A stretch of 64,000 nucleotides of DNA, from NCBI GenBank assembly GCA_964566055.1, contig CAZMHI010000002.1:62001-126000 (forward strand). The letters are read 5' to 3'. Positions 52,194-59,470 of the stretch are shown in pieces (position 1 is the first letter of the stretch; every line of letters starts with the position of its first letter). The stretch comes from TMED23 sp964566055 (lineage in GTDB: Bacteria > Pseudomonadota > Alphaproteobacteria > Rhodospirillales > UBA2165). The position numbers and the translations under genes are program-made. The notes below the pieces were generated by a model. The model was given only the letters and a program-made list of their open reading frames with translations, searched no databases and was not told the DNA's origin.

Positions 52194-53336
52194 TTACCAG
52201 CGGACCATACCAGGATCGATTCCCAACGCCACCTGCCCCCAGGTTGTGCCATTAACATCCCAATTTAGTGCCAATTGAGCTGCCCCGGCATGAACATCCC
52301 TAAGGCAGCGCTGCAGATCATCCGACAAAAACAAGCCACCTGCCCCGGCGGCATAAAATATTCGATCAATCGCCCGCATGGCCAATACGGGTGCATATGC
52401 CATATCCCGTTTATTTCGCGTCATCATGTCACGTGGCAGCTTTTCATTGTGCTCCAGATACTCCCGAGATTCCTGCAGATCATCAAAAATAATGCGCCGC
52501 GCCATATCAAGCTCGGCGGCTGATTCCGCAATACGCAGCTGTAAGCTTTGAAATTCTGCGATTTTGGCGCCAAATCGTGAAATGCGTGATTTGAGAGACT
52601 CCACAAAGCGATCCAAGCCGCCTTGCGCCACACCAACAGAAACCGCGGCCAGATCAAACGGATAAACCGACCATTGCGGCAAGCGGAAAATGACATTGTC
52701 GTTCGCGCGCAAACCCGGCCCCGGAACAGGGTAGGTCCGATGTTCAGGGATAAAGACATTATCCAAAATGTAGTCCTTGCTGCCGGTGCCGGCCAAACCA
52801 ACGACGTGCCAATTATCATCCAACTCCCGGTCAGCAGCTGGAAAGGAGATTTGACGGCGTTCATTCTTACCCGCCACCTTTCCACCGGTCATATGCCAGC
52901 CCGCATAATCACAGCCGCTGGAGTAATTAAAGCGGCCCGATAGACGAAAACCACCCTCCACGGGCTCCAACTCGGTCTGCCAGTTATTACCTGATGAAAT
53001 TAATGTGTCGGGGTCTCGGCCCCAGACTTCTTCCTGAACCTCTAGTGGATAGTTTCCCATGCGGCAGGCATGCTCAGCATAAACCGCATAGACCCAGGCG
53101 GTGGAGCCGCAGCCACGGGCGAGCTCCATAATGATTTTGCAGAATACCTCCCAGCCAAATTCGAAGCCGCCATATTGCTTTGGCTTACAAACATCAACCA
53201 AACGAGAGGACTTAAAATCGGCGATTGTGGCTTCCGGCAGACAGCGCAATTTCTCACATTCTTCAGCACGTTCCTGCAAAACCGGAATTAAGGTGGTCGC
53301 CCGATCAATCAACACCTGCGGTGTAATTTCAGTCAT
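52194..53336 (-). CDS. HsaA-like flavin-dependent monooxygenase, copy 2
   Basis: A 380-residue paralogue of the genes at 49642 and 53345, with the same order of landmarks: ELARGCGSTAWVYAVYAEH, NYSSGCDYAGWH, LAGTGSKDYILDNVF, FQSLQLRIAESAAELD, RDMAYAPVLAMRAIDR and YAAGAGGLFLSDD. Its C-terminus ends in DPGMVRW. It starts eight bases after the copy at 53345, and the two are the closest pair, suggesting tandem duplication and co-translation. They could form a heteromer or act on successive substrates. A separate flavin reductase would be needed. Confidence 0.85.
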   Translation of the reverse strand: MTEITPQVLIDRATTLIPVLQERAEECEKLRCLPEATIADFKSSRLVDVCKPKQYGGFEFGWEVFCKIIMELARGCGSTAWVYAVYAEHACRMGNYPLEVQEEVWGRDPDTLISSGNNWQTELEPVEGGFRLSGRFNYSSGCDYAGWHMTGGKVAGKNERRQISFPAADRELDDNWHVVGLAGTGSKDYILDNVFIPEHRTYPVPGPGLRANDNVIFRLPQWSVYPFDLAAVSVGVAQGGLDRFVESLKSRISRFGAKIAEFQSLQLRIAESAAELDMARRIIFDDLQESREYLEHNEKLPRDMMTRNKRDMAYAPVLAMRAIDRIFYAAGAGGLFLSDDLQRCLRDVHAGAAQLALNWDVNGTTWGQVALGIDPGMVRW

Positions 53337-53344
53337 AAAGGATT

Positions 53345-54514
53345 TTACCAGCGCACCGGTGCCGGATCGAGACCGAGCGCTACCTTGCCAAAAGTCGTGC
53401 CGTTGATATCCCAGTTGAGCGCGATTTGCTTGTTACCGGCATGAACGTCACGGAAAGAGCGCTGAATATCTTCGCTTAAATACAATCCGCCGGCACCTGC
53501 CGCGTAGAAAATCCGGTCAACGGCCCGCGTTGCCAAAATGGGACAATACGCCATGTCGCGCTTATTACGCGCCATCATTTCAATGGTCAGCGCTTCATTG
53601 TCTTCCAGAAATTCCATGGTTTCACGCAGATCGCTAAGCATGATTTTTTTTGCAGCATCCACTTCAGCGGCAGATTCAGCCAGGCGTAATTGCAGACTTT
53701 GGAACTCCGCGACTTTACTGCCAAAGCGCGATGCTCTGGATTTCATGTCTTCAACAAATTGATCAATCGCTCCTTGAGCAATACCAATGGTTACGGCAAC
53801 CAGACTAAAGGGGTTTACCGACCATTGCGGAATTCTAAAGATAGCGGATTTATCAAACCACGGACCCCGCTGTCCGATTGGAATAGTGCGATGATCAGGA
53901 ATAAAAACATTTTCCATTTTAATATCTTTACTGCCAGTGCCGGCGAGCCCGACAACGTGCCAATTATCAATGATCTCACATTCAGCTTGGGGGACTAAAA
54001 TCTTAAGCGGTTTGCCGCCGATCGCCATACCGGTTAAATGCCAATCAGCAAAATCACAGCCACTGGAATAATTCAGCTGGCCGGTAATCCTCCAGCCGCC
54101 ATCGACCCGCTCCATATCAGCATCCGGGGAATTACCGGACGCTATTAAGATATCCGGATTTTCGCCCCAAATATCCTGCTGAGCTTCCAATGGATAGGTA
54201 CCGACTGTCTGATTGTGCTCTGCCAAGACCGAATAGACCCAGGCACTGGAACCACACCCCCGTCCTAGCTCGTAGGCGATCTCACAAAGCACGTCCCAGC
54301 CATATTCATAGCCACCAAATTCTATAGGTTTACAGACATTAAGAATGCCAGCTTCGACATAGGCCTGAAAATTCTCGTCCGGCATTTGCCGCGCAGCTTC
54401 GCAAGCTTCAGCATTTGCCTTTAACTGAGGCGTTAATCCTCGCGCCCGCGCTACCAGTTCTTCCGGTGCCGGAAAACCCGTCGAAGCGCCGGTTTTGCTA
54501 GATGCATCATCCAT
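53345..54514 (-). CDS. HsaA-like flavin-dependent monooxygenase, copy 3
   Basis: A 389-residue paralogue. Landmarks: ELGRGCGSSAWVYSVLAEH, NYSSGCDFADWHLTG, LAGTGSKDIKMENVF, FQSLQLRLAESAAEVD, RDMAYCPILATRAVDR and YAAGAGGLYLSED, ending in DPAPVRW. It is first in the pair with copy 2 and lies downstream of the TctC gene beyond a terminator, so it should have its own promoter in 54515-54620. The substrate is unknown. Confidence 0.85.
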   Translation of the reverse strand: MDDASSKTGASTGFPAPEELVARARGLTPQLKANAEACEAARQMPDENFQAYVEAGILNVCKPIEFGGYEYGWDVLCEIAYELGRGCGSSAWVYSVLAEHNQTVGTYPLEAQQDIWGENPDILIASGNSPDADMERVDGGWRITGQLNYSSGCDFADWHLTGMAIGGKPLKILVPQAECEIIDNWHVVGLAGTGSKDIKMENVFIPDHRTIPIGQRGPWFDKSAIFRIPQWSVNPFSLVAVTIGIAQGAIDQFVEDMKSRASRFGSKVAEFQSLQLRLAESAAEVDAAKKIMLSDLRETMEFLEDNEALTIEMMARNKRDMAYCPILATRAVDRIFYAAGAGGLYLSEDIQRSFRDVHAGNKQIALNWDINGTTFGKVALGLDPAPVRW

Positions 54515-54620
54515 TTATTTTAGGCTCCCCACTTTTCCGCATCATAGAGACTGCTATCCACTCACAGAAATACCAAGCAACGACCGGTGATGCCAGCAGA
54601 GTATATTTAGATATTCGAAA

Positions 54621-54661
54621 TAAAATTTAGGGCGATGAATGAATTTCACTCACCGCCCTAA
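54621..54661 (-). terminator. Rho-independent terminator after the TctC gene
   Basis: On the minus strand TTAGGGCG (54661-54654) pairs with CGCCCTAA (54634-54627), with additional inner pairing of GTGAAAT and ATTCA-type bases. ATTTTA follows. It lies 22 bases after the TctC stop. Confidence 0.7.
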
Positions 54662-54683
54662 CAGCTTTAAATATTATGAGTGA

Positions 54684-55715
54684 CTATTTTTTCTTTGATT
54701 TGACACCCATTGCCTTGCGGGCTGCAGCCAACGTAGCTGGATTTGTGCCGGATATTTTCTTGATCAAACCGTGCAACTCAGCACCCGTCATTGGATTAAG
54801 TGGTAATTTTTGCTTCTTCATAGCAGCAATAACGGCAGCGTCTTTCATAGTCGCATCAAAGGCTTTTTGCATCGTAGCGATACGGTCAGCCGGTACACCT
54901 GCCGGATAGAAAAATGAGCGGCCAAAGGTTGAAGATATAGCAACCAATTCAAAAACCTTTTTCTGCTCGTCATTTTTAGCCAATTCGATAAAGGTTGGCG
55001 TATTGGGCAGATCAGGATCACGCTTAAAACCGTCAACGACAATCGGCTTCAACAATTTTTTCGAGATATAATGAGGTGCTTTAGTCATGACACTGAGCCA
55101 CGATGCGCCACGTCCCATAACTTCACCTTGCTCCATTGCCTGATTTAACCCGCCAACACCTTTATATCCGGTGATAATGTTAAATTTGGTGCCGAAATAG
55201 GTATTGGTGAGAGTTGGGTAGATGAATGTCGGCGATGACTTACCCGTGGCGGCAATTTTGACCGACATCTTTTTGGCTTCAGCCATCGATTGGGCTGGAG
55301 ATTTGTGCCACAAAGCCAACATATTAATCAGCGGTGACATATTGCCGATCCAATGCCATTGCCTGACATCGAAACGCGCCTTTTTACCGCCGAGGAATTG
55401 ATTAACCGGAACGGTTTGCAGCACAATGCTGAACATGGAACCGTCTTTGGGCGCCACATTGTGCATATAGTTAGCCGCAATCCGGCCACCAGAACCACCC
55501 TTGATCACGAGAATGATTTTTGGGTTTCCGGGGATGTATTTGGGCATATGCTGCGCCAAAATACGTGAATAGGCAGCATAAGTGCCATGGTTACTGGCGC
55601 CAACAACCAAAGACAAAGTCTTGCCTTTAAAAAATTGGGCAGATGCTTCACCCATCATCGCCAAGGCAGCCAGTCCGCCAAGTCCTATAATTCCTAGTGA
55701 TTTTAACATTTTCAT
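54684..55715 (-). CDS. Tripartite tricarboxylate transporter receptor (TctC/Bug family)
   Basis: A 343-residue periplasmic receptor. The signal peptide (MKMLKSLGIIGLGGLAALAMMGEASA) is followed by FFKGKTLSLVVGASNHGTYAAYSRILAQHM and KGGSGGRIAANYMHN, the Bug-family pattern for carboxylate-binding receptors. A second landmark is GYKGVGGLNQAMEQGEVMGRG. Bug ligands range over dicarboxylates, amino acids and aromatic acids, so the ligand is open. The permease gene lies 40 bases upstream on the same strand, and AGGGAGAAG precedes the ATG. Confidence 0.9.
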   Translation of the reverse strand: MKMLKSLGIIGLGGLAALAMMGEASAQFFKGKTLSLVVGASNHGTYAAYSRILAQHMPKYIPGNPKIILVIKGGSGGRIAANYMHNVAPKDGSMFSIVLQTVPVNQFLGGKKARFDVRQWHWIGNMSPLINMLALWHKSPAQSMAEAKKMSVKIAATGKSSPTFIYPTLTNTYFGTKFNIITGYKGVGGLNQAMEQGEVMGRGASWLSVMTKAPHYISKKLLKPIVVDGFKRDPDLPNTPTFIELAKNDEQKKVFELVAISSTFGRSFFYPAGVPADRIATMQKAFDATMKDAAVIAAMKKQKLPLNPMTGAELHGLIKKISGTNPATLAAARKAMGVKSKKK

Positions 55716-55755
55716 TTAACTTCTCCCTATTTAACTAAGTTTGGTAATTTACACT

Positions 55756-57870
55756 TTAGAAAAAATTGTAGTCAGAATTAGTACGCAATACCGGAAAAAT
55801 ATCGCCGATTATCGATTGTGGCCAAGGCACATGCAAAACCTGATGGAATAGAATATAGGCCAGTATCCACATCGGAATTGCAATGAGCAGAACCGTTGAC
55901 CATTTTTCCTTACTATCAATTCGCATATAGCCAACTAAAAATACAAACATTGCCGGCAGCAAACCAATGAGGGCGCCAGCGCCGAGATACAACAAACACC
56001 AGCCAAAATAAACGGCTGTCCGCAACCGTATTGCTGAAAGCTTCAAATCACCAAAATCGGTTACCAAATCCATATGGCCCGATACACTCTCGGGCTCCTG
56101 CTCTTGTCCAGCTATTCGATCTTTTGGTGTTTGCCCTTTTAACGCTGCAATGAAATTTGAAGGAACAAATAGTTGCATAAAAATTAGTAAGGTCGAAAAA
56201 ATTATGCCTGTCGTGCCAATGACCTGAGGCATGAGTCTTGATCTGAATTCCCAATCATCCAGCGACTCATAAATTACACCACAGAAGGCGGCCAATAGGA
56301 GCAATGCCAGCAGGAAATCTGTATTTAGTTTGGCTCTATCAAACTTTAATTTCAGGGCGACTTTAGTCTGCTCCCGCTTGGATTTGGAAAAATAATGCCG
56401 GATCAGGGGACGTGTCAGACCATAGACCGTAACGAGCAGAATAATTGCCGTAATCGGTCTGGTCATCCATGACCAGCCAAAGACATTGGCGGAAATAAAC
56501 ATATAACTTTCAATTAATTCGCCGAGCACAAATCCGAGGATGAGAGGCGGGCGGGGCCAACGCAATCGTTTCATGGCAAAGCCCAAAGCACCAAATGCTA
56601 ATAACGTATAAATGTCTCCCCAATGATGTTTGCCTTGGAACGCCCCCAGAAAGACAATGGCCAGAATAACCGGCGCCAAGATGCCAATCCGAATGGTGGC
56701 AACTTTGGCGAATTGGTTGGCAAACATAAAACAGATACCAGCACCTATAATGTTTGCGATCGCCACGCTCCACACCAAAGCATAAGTGACGTCTAAATTT
56801 TTAGATAACATGTCCGGACCAGGTACGATGCCGTGGATTACCAAAGCACCTAGAATGAGGGCCATTGACGCAGTGCCCGGCACACCAAAGGCAATGGTCG
56901 GCACCAGCGAGCCACCTTCCTTGGCATTGTTGGACGATTCAGAGGCAATCACGCCGCGCACATCACCCTTGCCGAATGTTTCAGCTGCGCCCTTCTCTGT
57001 CCGGGCGGCGTGGCCATAGGCAACCCAGTCGAGGATTGGTGCGCCAACGCCCGGCACGGCGCCTAAGCCGGCGCCAATTGAAGAACATCGCAAGACCAAA
57101 AACCAATTTTTGAAAGCGTCTTTAACGCCTTGCCACTGGGACGCGCGGGTTACCACGGCAGCTTTACCACCTTGAGTAATAGTCGAGCGCTGGATAACCA
57201 TATCGGCAACTTCCGGTATAGCGAAAAGCCCTAAAGCAATCGGAACTGTCTTGAAGCCGTCATAGAGATAAAGAGTGTCAAAAGTCCAGCGCAGTTCGCC
57301 ACCGCCTTGATCCTCACCCGTTGCTGCGAAGATTAGCCCAAGGCAAACGGCAACCAACCCCTTCATTGGCGACCTGCCGGCCAGCACTGCTGCCAAAGAC
57401 AAACCAAATATACAGATGGCCAGTAATTCAGGCGAGGCAATCGCCAACATAAATGGCCTTAAAGCTGGTATGCTGATACCGAGCAGAACAGCACCAAACA
57501 ATCCGCCGATAACAGATGCCGTAAATGCTGCCCCAAAGGCCCGGCCAGCCTCCCCTTTTCTAGCCATTGGAAAGCCATCCAAAATAGTAGCAGCCGACGC
57601 CACGGTGCCCGGTACACCGAATAGAACAGCCGGTATGGTATCTGATGTCGCAGCCACCGAAGAAAGCCCCATCAAAAAAGCAAATGCGGTAATCGGATCC
57701 ATGGCAAATGTAAAAGGCAGAAGAAGCGATAATCCGACCAAGCCGCCCAGGCCCGGAATAACACCCAGGGTAAGACCAATAATTACACCCAGTCCTAAAA
57801 ACGAAATTCTTAATGGATCAGATAACGCGATGGCCGCCTTAATGGCCATATCAAGCATGCTAACATCCAT
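55756..57870 (-). CDS. Fused TctA-TctB tripartite tricarboxylate transporter permease
   Basis: A 704-residue membrane protein. Residues 1 to about 490 are the large subunit TctA: GLGVIIGLTLGVIPGLGGLV, LPFTFAMDPITAFAFLMGL and RCSSIGAGLGAVPGVGAPILDWVAYGHAART. From about 520 to the end four further membrane helices form the small TctB subunit (TDFLLALLLLAAFCGVIYESL, WCLLYLGAGALIGLLPAMFV). TctA and TctB are usually separate genes. It pairs with the TctC receptor downstream for ion-driven uptake of a carboxylate. A promoter should lie in 57871-58018. Confidence 0.88.
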   Translation of the reverse strand: MDVSMLDMAIKAAIALSDPLRISFLGLGVIIGLTLGVIPGLGGLVGLSLLLPFTFAMDPITAFAFLMGLSSVAATSDTIPAVLFGVPGTVASAATILDGFPMARKGEAGRAFGAAFTASVIGGLFGAVLLGISIPALRPFMLAIASPELLAICIFGLSLAAVLAGRSPMKGLVAVCLGLIFAATGEDQGGGELRWTFDTLYLYDGFKTVPIALGLFAIPEVADMVIQRSTITQGGKAAVVTRASQWQGVKDAFKNWFLVLRCSSIGAGLGAVPGVGAPILDWVAYGHAARTEKGAAETFGKGDVRGVIASESSNNAKEGGSLVPTIAFGVPGTASMALILGALVIHGIVPGPDMLSKNLDVTYALVWSVAIANIIGAGICFMFANQFAKVATIRIGILAPVILAIVFLGAFQGKHHWGDIYTLLAFGALGFAMKRLRWPRPPLILGFVLGELIESYMFISANVFGWSWMTRPITAIILLVTVYGLTRPLIRHYFSKSKREQTKVALKLKFDRAKLNTDFLLALLLLAAFCGVIYESLDDWEFRSRLMPQVIGTTGIIFSTLLIFMQLFVPSNFIAALKGQTPKDRIAGQEQEPESVSGHMDLVTDFGDLKLSAIRLRTAVYFGWCLLYLGAGALIGLLPAMFVFLVGYMRIDSKEKWSTVLLIAIPMWILAYILFHQVLHVPWPQSIIGDIFPVLRTNSDYNFF

Positions 57871-58018
57871 TTTAAGATAATTCCCCGCCTGATTTTTAAA
57901 TTAATATCCGGTTGTATTTTAGCCCGGATGTATACTTCCATTTCTAAGTATCCTAAACATTTTTCACTTTGTCACAACAAAAATCCAGATCGAACAATTG
58001 ATCCGGCTTGAGCACAAT

Positions 58019-58047
58019 AAAAAAGGCGAGGATTAATGATCCTCGCC
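58019..58047 (-). terminator. Rho-independent terminator after the porin gene
   Basis: On the minus strand GGCGAGGAT (58047-58039) and ATCCTCGCC (58033-58025) form a perfect nine-pair stem with a 5-base loop, followed by TTTTTT. It lies 25 bases downstream of the porin stop. Confidence 0.85.
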
Positions 58048-58071
58048 CTTTCTAATTATATATCTATGACT

Positions 58072-59208
58072 TTAGAAGGAAACTTTGATGCCAGCTAGCA
58101 CACCAAAGCCATCATTGTTATTACCGTGGGTGGTCAATTCATCATCCCAATCAGCATAGAACACGTTGCTTTGGAAATCGACTCCAGCGCCAATTGTATA
58201 AGAAGCGCCGAGGAAAAGCTGTGATGCTTCGTCATCACCAGCCGTTGAAATGGATTTTGGCGCCACCACGTTCAAGTAGTTAATGCCAACAGTCCAGGCA
58301 TCCATACCGTAGGTAAAACCAATATCAAAGGCTTTCTCATTCGGGTTATTTGCAGTGATTGTCAGTCCGTCATCAATTTCAGAGACAATCCGGTACGAAC
58401 CGCCGACCACCAACCCGCCGACAGTAACGTTTAGACCAGCGCGTCAACCTTTACTCGACGAAGCCGCTTCACCGTGGTTCTCAACATAGGAAATATCTGC
58501 TCCAAATTCGGCTCCACCAAGTTTACCGCCATAGGCCAAGGCTACATTATATTGCTGAACGTCAGTACCGGTATTACCACCCACGGACGGCATAGCATCA
58601 CTGGTGGCATTGGATGGTACGAAAGATGCGGCAATTTGAAAGCCGGAAAAAGGCTGTGAATAATAGGCGATTGTCATGCTGGTATCGGTACCGAGTAGTG
58701 TGTCTGTTACTGCTCCTACCGCAGAGGGCTGGACAATGACGTTACCTGCCTTACCATCGTTCGAAGACGTTACGCCAGTGCTCGGCGCCACATTTGCCGT
58801 ACCGTCTGTCGCATTGCCGATGGAACCGATTTGCAACTCGCCAAAACCACCTTTCATTTTCAGCGCTGATTTATCTATTGTACTGCCGCCTTTTACCGCA
58901 TCAGTCTCCAATTCGACCAATACGCTTACGGTTACACCGCTATCAAGCTTGGTTGAGCCCTTAAAATGAATTTCTGAATTGTTCCAGATATTAAATTGAT
59001 CATAACCGGTTCGACTTGTCCCGCTTGTCGTTGATTCAAATTTTGAATCTTGCTCACCAAAACCCAATATAGATTGAAAAGAACCACTTACGCCCAAGGA
59101 CATCTTTTTAGCTTTGCTTTGAGCCTGAACCTCAGAAACCGAAATAAATGACGCACCGGCAAAGGCCAAAACAGTTGTGCTCGCCAATATATTTTTAAGA
59201 TTTAACAT
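58072..59208 (-). pseudogene. Gram-negative porin interrupted by a single in-frame TGA
   Basis: The frame from ATG 59208 encodes a signal peptide (LASTTVLAFAGASFISVSEVQA) and 16-strand-porin-like sequence (MSLGVSGSFQSILGF, GFGELQIGSIGNATDG). It stops at TGA 58446-58444 after AASSSKG. The same frame then continues without a gap (RAGLNVTVGG, VVGGSYRIV) to a normal porin end with terminal Phe (GVLAGIKVSF) at 58072. Without the TGA the product would be 378 residues, normal for alphaproteobacterial porins. GGAG lies nine bases before the ATG. Either a true nonsense mutation, a sequencing error, or (less likely) readthrough. A strong terminator follows. Confidence 0.8.
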
Positions 59209-59296
59209 TAAAGTAAACTCCAATAATAGTGCCTCGCCAACACGGCAAGTCTACACGTATCGGTAAATTAACCTACCAGATATTGAGGGAAAGTTA

Positions 59297-59470
59297 ATGA
59301 AACTACCAAATATGGTGGGAATTCTCGGCTTTTTTGCTATACCCGGGTATGCAACTTTAAATGTTACCTGTGTAATCACACAAATTTATAGTATTTTTTA
59401 TCGAATCAAGCTTAAAGCAATAAAATCACCGATTACATTCGATGATTGGATCGATTTTGCAGTACTATAA
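59297..59470 (+). CDS. Possible 57-residue exported protein
   Basis: An ATG at 59297 with GAGGGAAAG a few bases upstream opens a 57-codon frame ending in TAA at 59468-59470, overlapping the valS 3' end by six bases. The N-terminus (MKLPNMVGILGFFAIPGYAT) has a signal-like hydrophobic core; the rest is basic (YRIKLKAIKSP) with one Cys. It is divergent from the porin. No family is recognised, and the region may simply be non-coding. Confidence 0.25.
   Translation: MKLPNMVGILGFFAIPGYATLNVTCVITQIYSIFYRIKLKAIKSPITFDDWIDFAVL

Noticed and set aside
58072..58413. Treating the porin 3' half as an independent gene starting at TTG 58413
   Set aside because: It has no signal peptide or ribosome site and continues the upstream porin in the same frame across a single TGA.
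58444..58446. TGA as selenocysteine or a general TGA-Trp code
   Set aside because: Several clear genes in the window stop at TGA with overlapping starts (TGATG, ATGA), and no selenocysteine context or SECIS-like need exists in a porin.
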